Source: CAVXEH01 sp963805645
GTDB taxonomy: Bacteria; Chloroflexota; Limnocylindria; QHBO01
Direction of reading: 5' to 3'
Length of the DNA: 64,000 bases
Assembly: GCA_963805645.1 (NCBI GenBank)
Contig: CAWDVA010000007.1
Span: 558,001-622,000 of the forward strand
The notes beneath the pieces are model-generated. The model was given only the letters and a program-made list of their open reading frames with translations, was not told the DNA's origin and ran no database searches. Positions 16,983 to 24,471 of this stretch are shown here, one piece after another. Positions within the stretch are counted from its first letter, which is position 1. Each line of letters begins with the position of its first letter. Both the position numbers and the translations under genes were made by a program.

Positions 16983-17677
16983 CCGATCGAGTGCTCATCG
17001 TGGAGGACGAGCCGGAGTTCGCGTCCCTGATGGAGCTGTGGCTGCAGCGCTCCGGGCACGACACCGCGGTCGCGAGCAGCGGCGAGGAGGCAATGCGCCT
17101 GCTGTGGGATCAGCGTCCTGACCTCGTCACCCTCGACGTGGGCCTGCCCGGCCTGGACGGATGGACCATCTGCGAACGCATCCGCGAGGTGAGCGACGTG
17201 CCGATCCTGATCGTTTCGGCCCGCGGGGCAGAGGGCGACCGGGTGCGTGGCCTCGAGATCGGCGCCGACGACTACATCGTGAAGCCGTTCAGCTTCCGCG
17301 AGCTGATGGCCCGGATCGATGCCGCGCTTCGCCGCTCCCGAGCGGTCCATCCGGCCGGCGTGGCGCCGCTTCGCTACCGGGAGCTCACCATCGATCGCGA
17401 TGCCCATCGCGCATGGCTCGCGGACCACGAGCTGGCCCTGACGCCAACCGAGTTCGACCTCCTCGTCTGCCTGGCCGAGCGTCCCGGGCACCTCGTGCGC
17501 CACGACCAGCTGCTGCGCGCCGGGTGGGGCGACGAGTACCGCTCAGAGGTGCAGCTGCTGCGCACGGCGATCCACGGGCTCCGTCGCAAGCTGAACGACG
17601 CATCCCCCGGCGACGAGTACATCGCCGCGGAGTACGGCCTCGGCTACCGGCTCGCCTCCGCATCGTCGTCCAGCTGA
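16979..17677 (+). CDS. OmpR/PhoB-family response regulator
   Basis: This 232-residue protein has an N-terminal receiver domain (VLIVEDEPEF, phospho-acceptor Asp53 in VTLDVGLPGLDG, switch LIVSARGAEGDRVRGL, and YIVKPFSF) and a C-terminal winged helix with LTPTEFDLLVCLAERPG and a final EYGLGYRLA. It starts in an ATGA overlap with its kinase. Its 3' end overlaps the convergent dhaL3 by 34 bp. Likely targets are the divergent dhaM2/dhaL2 region or the neighbouring glp genes, but no binding site can be recognised by eye. Confidence 0.94.
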   Translation: MTDRVLIVEDEPEFASLMELWLQRSGHDTAVASSGEEAMRLLWDQRPDLVTLDVGLPGLDGWTICERIREVSDVPILIVSARGAEGDRVRGLEIGADDYIVKPFSFRELMARIDAALRRSRAVHPAGVAPLRYRELTIDRDAHRAWLADHELALTPTEFDLLVCLAERPGHLVRHDQLLRAGWGDEYRSEVQLLRTAIHGLRRKLNDASPGDEYIAAEYGLGYRLASASSSS

Positions 17678-18312
17678 GCGATCGCGTCGGCAAGCGCCTC
17701 CAGCAGGAGCGCGGAAGAGGCTGCGCCCGGATCCATGTGACCCCGTGAGCGCTCGCCCAGGTAGCTCGCCCGTCCCTTGGTGGCGACGATGGGAACGGTG
17801 GCGGCGCACCCGTCCCCGGCGGCCCGCGCCGCGGCTCTCGCGCGCTCCAACAGGGACATCCCCATGGCCGCACGCCAGGCGTTCACGCCGGGAACGAGGG
17901 CATCGAGCATGGTCTTCTCGCCGGTGGTTGAGCGACCCCGCCGGCCGACGGCGGCGACGGACGCCTCGAGGGCCGCTCCGAATGACTCCGCGGCGAGCTG
18001 GTCCTCGTCGCCCAGCTCGGTGCCCAGCGCGATGAAGAAGGTCCCGTACAGCGGGCCGGCGGCACCGCCGACCGTGGAGACCAGGGTCCGGCCGGCGAGG
18101 CTGAAGAGCGCGGCGGCCGTGAGCGGGAGCGGCCCGTCGCCATCAGATGCGTCGAGCCGCTCGCGAATCGCCGTGAAGCCGCGGTCCAGGTTGATGCCGT
18201 GATCGCCGTCGCCGATAGCGGCATCCAGCGCTGTGAGCCGGGCGGCGTCCCGGCCCACCCGCTCCGCGCTCAGAAGAAGCCAGCGACGGGCGAGCGCGGC
18301 AGCAACGGCCAT
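17644..18312 (-). CDS. DhaL-like dihydroxyacetone kinase subunit (third copy)
   Basis: This 222-residue DhaL paralogue has an intact metal site (IGDGDHGINLDRGFTAI), VGGAAGPLYGTFFIAL, TGEKTMLDALVPGVNAW and RSRGHMDPGAASSALL. It resembles the canonical dhaL at 11538 more closely than dhaL2 does (GINMDRG against GINLDRG). It is transcribed with the small acidic repeat gene (13 bp upstream) and an aldo/keto reductase. Its 3' end overlaps the response regulator's by 34 bp in convergent orientation, so transcription of either could affect the other. Substrate may be dihydroxyacetone or a related triose; DhaK must be supplied from elsewhere. Confidence 0.85.
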   Translation of the reverse strand: MAVAAALARRWLLLSAERVGRDAARLTALDAAIGDGDHGINLDRGFTAIRERLDASDGDGPLPLTAAALFSLAGRTLVSTVGGAAGPLYGTFFIALGTELGDEDQLAAESFGAALEASVAAVGRRGRSTTGEKTMLDALVPGVNAWRAAMGMSLLERARAAARAAGDGCAATVPIVATKGRASYLGERSRGHMDPGAASSALLLEALADAIAQLDDDAEASR

Positions 18313-18325
18313 CGGCTGGAGGGGC

Positions 18326-18562
18326 TCAGCTGCTCTTCTTCTCCTGGCCCTCGGCGAAGTCGCCGCGTCGTGGACCCGCGTGCTCGTGCTCCTCTGCCTC
18401 CTGGCCCTCGGCGAAGTCGCCGCGTTCCACCGTTGGCGGCTCGTGCTCCTCTGCCTCCTGGCCCTCGGCGAAGTCGCCGCGGTGTCGATCCGTCTTGGCC
18501 TCGTGCTCAGCCGCCTGTCCCTCCGCGAAGCCGTGCCGCTCCTCGGGTTCGTGATGGTTCAT
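18326..18562 (-). CDS. Small acidic protein of four 19-residue repeats
   Basis: This 78-residue, highly charged protein consists almost entirely of a repeated unit. The core GDFAEGQEAEEHE occurs four times in varying completeness with phenylalanines at residues 12, 31, 50 and 69, an exact 19-residue period. There is no signal peptide, membrane segment or cysteine. A full AAAGGAGG Shine-Dalgarno (18570-18577) sits 7 nt before the ATG at 18562, one of the best in the window, so it is certainly meant to be translated. It lies between an aldo/keto reductase and dhaL3. I do not recognise a characterised function; low-complexity acidic repeats suggest a disordered binding or stress-related protein. 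Confidence 0.75.
   Translation of the reverse strand: MNHHEPEERHGFAEGQAAEHEAKTDRHRGDFAEGQEAEEHEPPTVERGDFAEGQEAEEHEHAGPRRGDFAEGQEKKSS
18383..18481 (-). repeat. Two identical 42-bp copies inside the acidic repeat gene
   Basis: Positions 18383-18424 and 18440-18481 are identical over 42 bp and spaced 57 bp apart, exactly 19 codons. More diverged copies flank them. Identity at the nucleotide level implies recent duplication or slippage and expected copy-number variation between strains. Confidence 0.85.
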
Positions 18563-18623
18563 TCAGATTCCTCCTTTGCCCTACAGGGCCTGCATGAATT
18601 GTGCGCCTCCCCCGGCCCGGTGG

Positions 18624-19616
18624 CTAGTGCCAGGGCAGCCTGGCCCTGCGTCGCCAGTACAACTCCGGGGCTTCCACCAGGGCTGCCAGGAGGCGATCGG
18701 CGTCGTCGTCGAGGCGCGAGTCGAGGGCGCGCAGGTTTTCGTGCAGCTGGGAGACGGTCGCCGGGCCAAGGAGCGTGACGTCCGCCCAGGGCTGGTCCAG
18801 CACGAACCGGAGGGCGACCGCGTCGACCCCAACACCGCTGGCCTCGGCGGCGGGACGCAGGCGGTCGGCGACGTCCCCGCGCACCAGGCGCCCGTTCGCC
18901 AGAGCCTCCTTGACCAGCACTCCCATCCCTCGCTCGTGGGCCTCGGCCAATGCCGGTCCCGCCGACCGCTCCAGGACGTTGAACGTGGCCTGCACCGTGT
19001 CGAAGACGGGCTCCCCGTCGCGAACGAGGCTCATGGCGGCGCGCAGCGTCGCCGCCTGCCCGGGTCCGCTCAGGCTCAGGCCGATGGCGCGCACCACCCC
19101 GTCCCGCCGCAAGCCAACCAGCGCATCGAGCACCACTCCCGACTGGAGGACGCCCGAGTCGAGGGTCGCGCTGTGCACCTGCAGCAGGTCGAGGTGGCGA
19201 CCCAGGAGCGCAGTGCTCTCCCCGATCTGCCGCTCCAGCGTCGCCAGCGAGTGGTCCTTCACCTCGTGCACGGCCGCATCGGTCTGCCAGTCGGCGACGT
19301 ACGTGTAGCCCCACTTGGTCCCCACCGTGATCTCGTCGGGCGCGACGGCCCGATCGCCCAGCCAGGCAGCCAGGAACTCTTCGGCCCGGCCATAGCTGCG
19401 CGCAGCGTCCACGTACCGCACCCCCGCGGCGCGTGCGGCGTCGAGAACCGCAAACGTGGCGTCGCGCATCGCCTCCACGCTGCGACCACCCGGAAAGTCG
19501 CGGTCGTGGCCGAGGTTGATGTACCCCGGCCGGCCGAGTGCCGCCAGACCCAGGCCGACCGGCGTGACCGCAAGGCCGCGCCGCCCGAGACGCCGCGACG
19601 GGCCCATCGTCTGCAT
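18624..19616 (-). CDS. Aldo/keto reductase family oxidoreductase
   Basis: This 330-residue protein has an (alpha/beta)8 aldo-keto reductase pattern. It starts RRLGRRGLAVTPVGLGLAALG, with the catalytic Asp and Tyr region GVRYVDAARSYGRAEEFLA, a Lys in VGTKWGYTY, and HLDLLQVHSATLDS carrying the catalytic His. The cofactor end (LLGPATVSQLHENL) is consistent with NADP(H) binding. A -10 box lies 6 nt before ATG 19616. It is upstream of the acidic repeat gene and dhaL3, suggesting a triose or glyceraldehyde substrate, though that is context only. Confidence 0.87.
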   Translation of the reverse strand: MQTMGPSRRLGRRGLAVTPVGLGLAALGRPGYINLGHDRDFPGGRSVEAMRDATFAVLDAARAAGVRYVDAARSYGRAEEFLAAWLGDRAVAPDEITVGTKWGYTYVADWQTDAAVHEVKDHSLATLERQIGESTALLGRHLDLLQVHSATLDSGVLQSGVVLDALVGLRRDGVVRAIGLSLSGPGQAATLRAAMSLVRDGEPVFDTVQATFNVLERSAGPALAEAHERGMGVLVKEALANGRLVRGDVADRLRPAAEASGVGVDAVALRFVLDQPWADVTLLGPATVSQLHENLRALDSRLDDDADRLLAALVEAPELYWRRRARLPWH

Positions 19617-19628
19617 GTGGCGAGGATA
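19617..19628 (-). promoter_or_regulatory. Leaderless-type promoter of the aldo/keto reductase gene
   Basis: TATCCT (19623-19628, minus strand) followed by 6 nt and the ATG at 19616. No Shine-Dalgarno fits between. An inverted repeat GGCAGG (19637-19642) / CCTGCC (19651-19656) lies just upstream in the space shared with the divergent operon. Confidence 0.5.
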
Positions 19629-19710
19629 CGCTTCCGGGCAGGACCTTCGGCCTGCCGGGGACCATCGTTTGGACCTGCCGGCGCTGCCCGGCGCGGCGCA
19701 CGCTTGGGCC

Positions 19711-20895
19711 ATGCCAACCTCAGGTCCGCACCAGCCCCACAGGCCGAGCGCGCTGGTCGTCGGAGCCGGTTCGACCGGGGCGGCGGTTGCGCACGACCTC
19801 GCCCTGCGCGGCTTTGCGGTGACCGTGGTCGAGCGCGGCGAGATCGCGTCCGGGACCACCGGTCGCAACCACGGCCTGCTCCACTCGGGCGGCCGCTACG
19901 CGGTCAAGGACCCCGAGGCAGCCACCGAGTGCATCGTGGAGCGCGACATCCTGGCGCGGATCGCGCCGGAGGTGCTGGAGCTCAACGGCGGCCTGTTCGT
20001 GGCCCTCGACGACGCGGGCGTTGCCTACCGCGAGCCGTTTCTCGACGCGTGCCGCACCGCCGGCATCCCGGTGCGGGAGCTGACCGCCGCGGAGACACTG
20101 GCCCTTGAGCCGGCCCTCAACCCGGACCTGCGCTGCGCCGTCGAGGTGCCCGACGGGGTGTTCGACCCGCTGCACCTGTGCCTGGCGTTCCTGGCGACGG
20201 CGGCCCACAACGGCGCCGTCGTCGAGCCCTACCACGAGGTCGAGGAGCTCGTGATCCGGGGGCGCACCGTGGAAGGCGCCGTCGTCCGCGACCGCTGCAG
20301 CGGTGAGCGCCGACACCTGGAAGCCGACATCGTCATCAATGCCACGGGGCCATGGGCAGACCGCCTGGCCGGCATGGCCGGTCTGGATGTGCCGGTGACG
20401 CCGACGGCCGGGGTGATGGTCGCGGTCGCCGGACGGAGCGTGGACCGGGTCATCAACCGGCTTGAACCGCCGTCCGACGGGGACATCGTGCTCCCGCAGC
20501 GCCGCACGGTGGTGATCGGGACCTCGTCGTGGGCGGTCAAGGATCCGGACCGGATCGACATCCCGCGCGAGCACGTCGAGCTCATGTTCCGCCGCGGCAA
20601 GGAGCTTGTCCCGCGCATCGACCCGGTCGACGAGCGCGGCGTATTCGCGGTTGCGCGCCCGCTCATCGGTCGGGCGGGTGACTCCGGACGCGAGCTGTCG
20701 CGAACGTTCGAATGCTTTGACCATGCAGCCGATGGCGTCGAGGGCTTCGTGACGATCAGCGGGGGCAAGACGACCACGGCGCGAGCCATGGCCGAAAAGA
20801 CCGTCGATGTCGTCTGCGCCAAGCTGGCGGTGGAAAGCCCGTGCCGGACGGGCGACGTGCCACTCGCCTCGTATCGCGAGTACCGGCATGCCTGA
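19711..20895 (+). CDS. GlpA-like FAD-dependent dehydrogenase, flavoprotein subunit of a hybrid complex
   Basis: This 394-residue DAO-superfamily flavoprotein has the FAD motif ALVVGAGSTGAAVAHDLALRG, GRNHGLLHSGGRYAVKDP and NRLEPPSDGDIVLPQ. These match the true GlpA at 6615-8234 almost motif for motif, but the C-terminal [2Fe-2S] domain is missing. It is not an SdhA-type flavoprotein: it lacks that family's overall architecture. It overlaps an SdhB-like gene by 8 bp and heads a four-gene operon with SdhC/D-like membrane subunits. I infer a membrane-bound, quinone-reducing dehydrogenase for glycerol 3-phosphate or a similar hydroxy acid/phosphate. L-2-hydroxyglutarate-type substrates are an alternative. 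Confidence 0.85.
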   Translation: MPTSGPHQPHRPSALVVGAGSTGAAVAHDLALRGFAVTVVERGEIASGTTGRNHGLLHSGGRYAVKDPEAATECIVERDILARIAPEVLELNGGLFVALDDAGVAYREPFLDACRTAGIPVRELTAAETLALEPALNPDLRCAVEVPDGVFDPLHLCLAFLATAAHNGAVVEPYHEVEELVIRGRTVEGAVVRDRCSGERRHLEADIVINATGPWADRLAGMAGLDVPVTPTAGVMVAVAGRSVDRVINRLEPPSDGDIVLPQRRTVVIGTSSWAVKDPDRIDIPREHVELMFRRGKELVPRIDPVDERGVFAVARPLIGRAGDSGRELSRTFECFDHAADGVEGFVTISGGKTTTARAMAEKTVDVVCAKLAVESPCRTGDVPLASYREYRHA

Positions 20896-21607
20896 GCGCC
20901 CGATCAGGCTGCGCGTCTGGCGGACCGCATCGGCCGAGCGTCCGGTGCCGGGATTCGACGAGTTCACCGTGCCCACCGATCCGGACCGCGACATGGTGCT
21001 CGACCTGGTCGAGCGGGCGTGGGCCGACCAGGACCGGACGCTCGTCTTCCGGCACGCGTGCCACCACGCGTCGTGCGGCACCTGCACCATCCGGGTCGAC
21101 GGGCGGGAGCGCCTGCCGTGCATCACGCGGGTCAGCGACGTCTGGAACGGCCGGGCGACCCTCACGCTGGAGCCGCTGCGCAACGTGCCCATCCTCGCCG
21201 ACCTGGCCATCGATCCCCAGGCCCACGTGGAGCGCATGGCGGCCCTTGGGCTGCCATACGTGCGCACCGTGGAGCCCGATGTCCGGGCCGTGGCCGGAAC
21301 CGTCGACGCCGATGTGGGCAGCGCGGAGCGGTTCGAGGACTGCCTGGAGTGCCTTGCCTGCGTGTCCGCCTGCCCCGTCGCCTCCGGGGATCCCGAGTAC
21401 CTGGGCCCGGCCGTGCTGGCTGCCGCCGACCGGCTCCTCGAGGAGCCACGCAGCGCCGACCCGGCGAGCATCCTCGCCCTGGTCGACAGCGACCACGGGG
21501 TGTGGCAGTGCCGGTCGGTGTGGGCGTGCTCGGCGGTCTGCCCGTCGGACGTCGGACCGGCCATGCGGATCATGGACCTGCGTCGCAGAGTGCTGGTGAG
21601 CCCGTGA
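20888..21607 (+). CDS. SdhB/FrdB-like iron-sulphur subunit
   Basis: This 239-residue electron-transfer subunit has an N-terminal [2Fe-2S] ferredoxin domain with CHHASCGTCTIRVDGRERLPC-type spacing and a C-terminal dicluster domain with CLECLACVSACP and CRSVWACSAVCP. These are the cluster motifs of succinate dehydrogenase/fumarate reductase subunit B. No SdhA is present; the flavoprotein partner is the GlpA-like gene directly upstream. It would pass electrons from FAD to quinone or heme in the membrane subunits. Overlaps of 8 bp (5') and 4 bp (3') show tight coupling. Length matches SdhB. Confidence 0.9.
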   Translation: MPERPIRLRVWRTASAERPVPGFDEFTVPTDPDRDMVLDLVERAWADQDRTLVFRHACHHASCGTCTIRVDGRERLPCITRVSDVWNGRATLTLEPLRNVPILADLAIDPQAHVERMAALGLPYVRTVEPDVRAVAGTVDADVGSAERFEDCLECLACVSACPVASGDPEYLGPAVLAAADRLLEEPRSADPASILALVDSDHGVWQCRSVWACSAVCPSDVGPAMRIMDLRRRVLVSP

Positions 21608-22008
21608 GCGCCACGACGCCGCCGCGCCTCCGGGCGCCGTCCCTGCTGCGCCGCCTGGCGTACTGGCTCGAGCCGCGCTGGCGTGATCCCGGCTGGCTGG
21701 CTTTCGCCCTGAACCGCTTCGCCGGGTACATCCTGATCGGGTACCTGCTGGCGCACATGGTGGTGCTGAGCCGCCTGGCGGCCGGCCCCGCCGGATGGAA
21801 CTCGCTCCTCGATCTGTTCGGCTCCACGCCGTTCCTGGTCGGGGATACGCTGCTCATCGCCGCAGTCGTCTTCCACGGCCTCAACGGCCTCCGTGTCGCC
21901 GCCTTCACGGCGGGCTGGGGCGTCCGTCACCCGAACGCGTGGGTCGCTGTCGTGCTGGCGGTCAGCGTGGCGCTCGTCGGGCTCGCCGCCTGGGAGATCC
22001 TCCTGTGA
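21604..22008 (+). CDS. SdhC-like cytochrome b membrane subunit
   Basis: This 134-residue protein has three membrane segments. The histidines in GYLLAHMVVLSR and VVFHGLNGLRVA are at positions expected for heme b ligands in the SdhC family, and HGLNGLR resembles the SdhC HxxxGxRH motif. It starts with GTG overlapping the Fe-S subunit stop by 4 bp, and its own stop overlaps the next gene's GTG start. It anchors the hybrid dehydrogenase and contributes to the quinone site (inference). Confidence 0.82.
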   Translation: MSATTPPRLRAPSLLRRLAYWLEPRWRDPGWLAFALNRFAGYILIGYLLAHMVVLSRLAAGPAGWNSLLDLFGSTPFLVGDTLLIAAVVFHGLNGLRVAAFTAGWGVRHPNAWVAVVLAVSVALVGLAAWEILL

Positions 22009-22454
22009 GCGGCTCGCCGGTGCCACGGCGTTTTCTCGGCCGCCCGGAGGGGGTCCGCCCCGGCTACGTCCCTGCCCCGCTCGACCGCCCGGTCTCGGTC
22101 CCGAGGCCACGCGTCCGCACGGGCCGGCTGTGGCTGGTCCAGGCCATCGCCGGTGGCCTGCTGGTGGTGTTCCTGGGCGTCCATCTCGTGGCCCAGCACT
22201 TCCTCGTCCCCGGCGGCCTGCGTTCGTTCGACGACGTCGTCGCCTACCTGCGCCAGCCGATCGCCCTGGTGGCGGAAATCGGCCTGCTGGCCAGCGTCCT
22301 CGTGCACGCCGGCCTGGGATTCCGCGCCACCCTGGTCGACGTGATCCGTGACCCGGCCCGGCTGCGGCGGGCGACCTGGATCATCGCCGCCATCGGCGTC
22401 GGGATCTTCGCCTACGCGATCTGGCTGACGGGGGTCATCATCGGCGCCGTGTAG
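22005..22454 (+). CDS. SdhD-like membrane anchor subunit
   Basis: This 149-residue protein has a soluble N-terminal stretch of about 40 residues followed by three membrane segments. LGVHLVAQHFLVPGG and SVLVHAGLGFR carry histidines where SdhD-type anchors bind heme, and the loop DDVVAYLRQPIAL resembles SdhD proteins of Chloroflexota and Actinobacteria. It starts at GTG 22005 in a 4-bp overlap. It is the last gene of the operon, with only 22 bp before the convergent HIT gene, and no clear terminator lies between. Confidence 0.8.
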   Translation: MSGSPVPRRFLGRPEGVRPGYVPAPLDRPVSVPRPRVRTGRLWLVQAIAGGLLVVFLGVHLVAQHFLVPGGLRSFDDVVAYLRQPIALVAEIGLLASVLVHAGLGFRATLVDVIRDPARLRRATWIIAAIGVGIFAYAIWLTGVIIGAV

Positions 22455-22476
22455 CGCCGCAGGAGCTCGGCGCCGG

Positions 22477-22839
22477 TCAGCCGGGCGGCCAGGTCATGGC
22501 GCGTCCGCCCAGCAGGTGCAGGTGCAGGTGCGGCACCGTCTGCCCGCCGGCGGGGCCGATGTTCGACACGATCCGGTAGCCCTTCTCCAGTCCGCCGCTG
22601 CGCGCCACGGAGCGCAGGGCGGAGAAGAGCGCGGCCAGGAGGGCCGTGTCCTCCGCACTGTCGTCGAGCGCATCCAGCGACGGGACGTGCCGGCGCGGCA
22701 TGGCCAGCACGTGGGTGGGCGCGCGCGGCGCCACGTCGCGCACGACGATCACCGCGTCATCCTCGTACACGCGCTGCGACGGGAGCTCGCCGGCAACGAT
22801 TCGGCAGAAGAGGCAGTCGGGGTCGCGTTGGTCAGCCAT
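22477..22839 (-). CDS. HIT family protein
   Basis: This 120-residue protein has the histidine triad motif PHLHLHLLGG near the C-terminus, an N-terminal CLFCRIVAGELPS and the mid-protein HVLAMPRRHVPSLDAL. This is the HINT/PKCI-type subgroup, purine nucleoside phosphoramidase or nucleotide hydrolase. It ends convergently with the hybrid dehydrogenase operon. Its -10 box TAGCCT (22846-22851) lies 6 nt before the ATG and overlaps the stop codon of rsmE, so it can be transcribed independently of the rsmE-prmA-dnaJ run. Confidence 0.92.
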   Translation of the reverse strand: MADQRDPDCLFCRIVAGELPSQRVYEDDAVIVVRDVAPRAPTHVLAMPRRHVPSLDALDDSAEDTALLAALFSALRSVARSGGLEKGYRIVSNIGPAGGQTVPHLHLHLLGGRAMTWPPG

Positions 22840-22851
22840 GGCGGAAGGCTA
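22840..22851 (-). promoter_or_regulatory. Leaderless-type promoter of the HIT gene
   Basis: TAGCCT (22846-22851, minus strand), 6 nt, then ATG at 22839. The box includes the TAG stop codon of rsmE. Confidence 0.4.
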
Positions 22852-23550
22852 GGCGAAGTCACCGGTCCGGGACAAGACGGCGGCAGCAGCGGCGATCGCC
22901 ACCGACTCGGCCCGCAGGATCCGTAGGCCCAGGCCGGCCACCGCGGCGCCCGCCGCCTGGGCCGCACGCACCTCCTCGGGATCGAACCCTCCTTCGGGAC
23001 CCACGATCAACGTGCCGGGCGGATCCAGGGCCCCGAGGCGGGGCGCCACTCCCTCGGCCCGCGCATGGAGAAGCACGGCTCCGGGACCCGGCGCCGCCGC
23101 GAACGGCTCCGGTTCGCCCACCGTCGGCACGAGGCCGCGCTCCGACTGCTCAGCCGCCTCCCGGGCGATCGCCCGCAGGCGGGCCAGGCGCCGCTGGGAG
23201 AGAGTCCGGGTGACGGAGCGCCGCGTGACGAGGAGGCGGAAGCCGGCCACCCCCAGCTCGGTCCCCTGCTGGATGACCCGCTCGAGCCCGTCGCCCTTGA
23301 GGAGCGCCTGGCACACGACGAGCCGATGGCGTGGCTCGCCCGGCGCCACGCCGCGCGACACGACCTCCAGGCCGGCACCGTCCCCGACGAGCCGGCAGCG
23401 GACCTCCGACCCGGCCCCGTCCAGCAGGATCAGCTCGTCACCATCGCGCAGCCGCAGGACCCGGGTGACCTGGTGCTCGATCGCCGCGGGCAACGGGAAG
23501 CTCTCACCCTGGAGCGCGGCGGGCTCGACGAAGAAGCGATGAACGGTCAC
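22849..23550 (-). CDS. rsmE: 16S rRNA (uracil-1498-N3)-methyltransferase
   Basis: This 233-residue SPOUT-family methyltransferase begins TVHRFFVEPAALQGE, has a PUA-like N-terminal part (QVTRVLRLRDGDELILLDG) and the SAM-binding trefoil knot near the C-terminus (LIVGPEGGFDPEEV, LGLRILRAESVAIAA). It methylates U1498 of 16S rRNA. The GTG start (23550) overlaps the prmA stop by 4 bp. The dnaJ-prmA-rsmE order is common in Gram-positive-like genomes. The assignment is firm. Confidence 0.94.
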   Translation of the reverse strand: MTVHRFFVEPAALQGESFPLPAAIEHQVTRVLRLRDGDELILLDGAGSEVRCRLVGDGAGLEVVSRGVAPGEPRHRLVVCQALLKGDGLERVIQQGTELGVAGFRLLVTRRSVTRTLSQRRLARLRAIAREAAEQSERGLVPTVGEPEPFAAAPGPGAVLLHARAEGVAPRLGALDPPGTLIVGPEGGFDPEEVRAAQAAGAAVAGLGLRILRAESVAIAAAAAVLSRTGDFA

Positions 23551-24461
23551 GCCTGTCGCTCCAGCCGGAGCGACACCCACTCGCCGTCATCCAGCCGTCC
23601 CACCGCCATCATCTCCTGGGCGGCGAACGCGGCGAGCACCTCGTCCGCCCGGGGCGCGATGATGCCCGAGGCGAGGAGCGCGCCACCGGGGCCGAGATGT
23701 GCGACAAGGCCCGGCGCGAGCCGCACCAGGAGCGCGGCGACCAGGTTGGCGACGATCAGGGGGAACCGCCCGAGCTCGGCGGTGTCCTCCGGCAGCGTGC
23801 CCTGGCGAACCGTCACCTGCTCGCCGAGGCCGTTGAGCACGGCGTTGGCACGGGTCGCCTCCGCGGCGAGCGGGTCGGTGTCGACGGCGATGACCTGCCT
23901 GGCGCCCAGGCGCAGCGCGGCAAGGCCCAGGATCCCCGATCCGGAGCCAACGTCGAGGATCCGTGGCGGCATCGGCTGGACCTCCTGCAGGAGCGCAAGG
24001 CAGCCGCGGGTGGTCGGATGCAGGCCGGTCCCGAACGCCATCCCGGGATCGAGCCGCAGCGCCAGCTCCCGCTCGCCGACCGGCTCGTCCAGCCATGACG
24101 GCACGATGACGAGACGACCGATCCGCTGCGGGGTGTACCCCGCCTTCCAGGCATCCATCCAGTCGCGCTCGTCGACCGGCGTGACGGCGAGTGCCCCCAC
24201 CGGCCGCAGGCCAAACGCCTGGAGGTGCCAGAGGGCTCGTTCGGTCACCTCGATGGCGCGGGGAGCCTCGGCGTCCTCCGGGATATGGACCGTCACCGCG
24301 TACGGCGCGGTGGGATCCTCGCGAACCGCAAGCTCGTCGTCGGCGTCGCGAAGCAGGCGGGTGGGACGCACCGCCGATCCGCGACCCAGCCGGCCGAAGA
24401 TCTCGGAGACCGCCTCCACGGCCTCGACGTCGGCCTCGACGGTGAGCTCCAGCCAGCGCAT
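23547..24461 (-). CDS. prmA: 50S ribosomal protein L11 methyltransferase
   Basis: This 304-residue protein begins MRWLELTVEADVEAVEAVS, the usual PrmA N-terminal substrate-recognition domain. It has DPGMAFGTGLHPTTRGCL and the SAM-binding ILDVGSGSGILGLAA. It trimethylates ribosomal protein uL11. I chose ATG 24461 because it gives the standard N-terminus; a TTG at 24479 would add six residues and overlap dnaJ. It lies 10 bp after dnaJ and overlaps rsmE by 4 bp. Confidence 0.94.
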   Translation of the reverse strand: MRWLELTVEADVEAVEAVSEIFGRLGRGSAVRPTRLLRDADDELAVREDPTAPYAVTVHIPEDAEAPRAIEVTERALWHLQAFGLRPVGALAVTPVDERDWMDAWKAGYTPQRIGRLVIVPSWLDEPVGERELALRLDPGMAFGTGLHPTTRGCLALLQEVQPMPPRILDVGSGSGILGLAALRLGARQVIAVDTDPLAAEATRANAVLNGLGEQVTVRQGTLPEDTAELGRFPLIVANLVAALLVRLAPGLVAHLGPGGALLASGIIAPRADEVLAAFAAQEMMAVGRLDDGEWVSLRLERQA

Positions 24462-24471
24462 CGGGCCTGGC

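Noticed and set aside
19720..22110. 796-codon minus-strand frame opposite the hybrid dehydrogenase operon
   Set aside because: No recognisable domain; the plus strand carries four overlapping genes with intact cofactor motifs.
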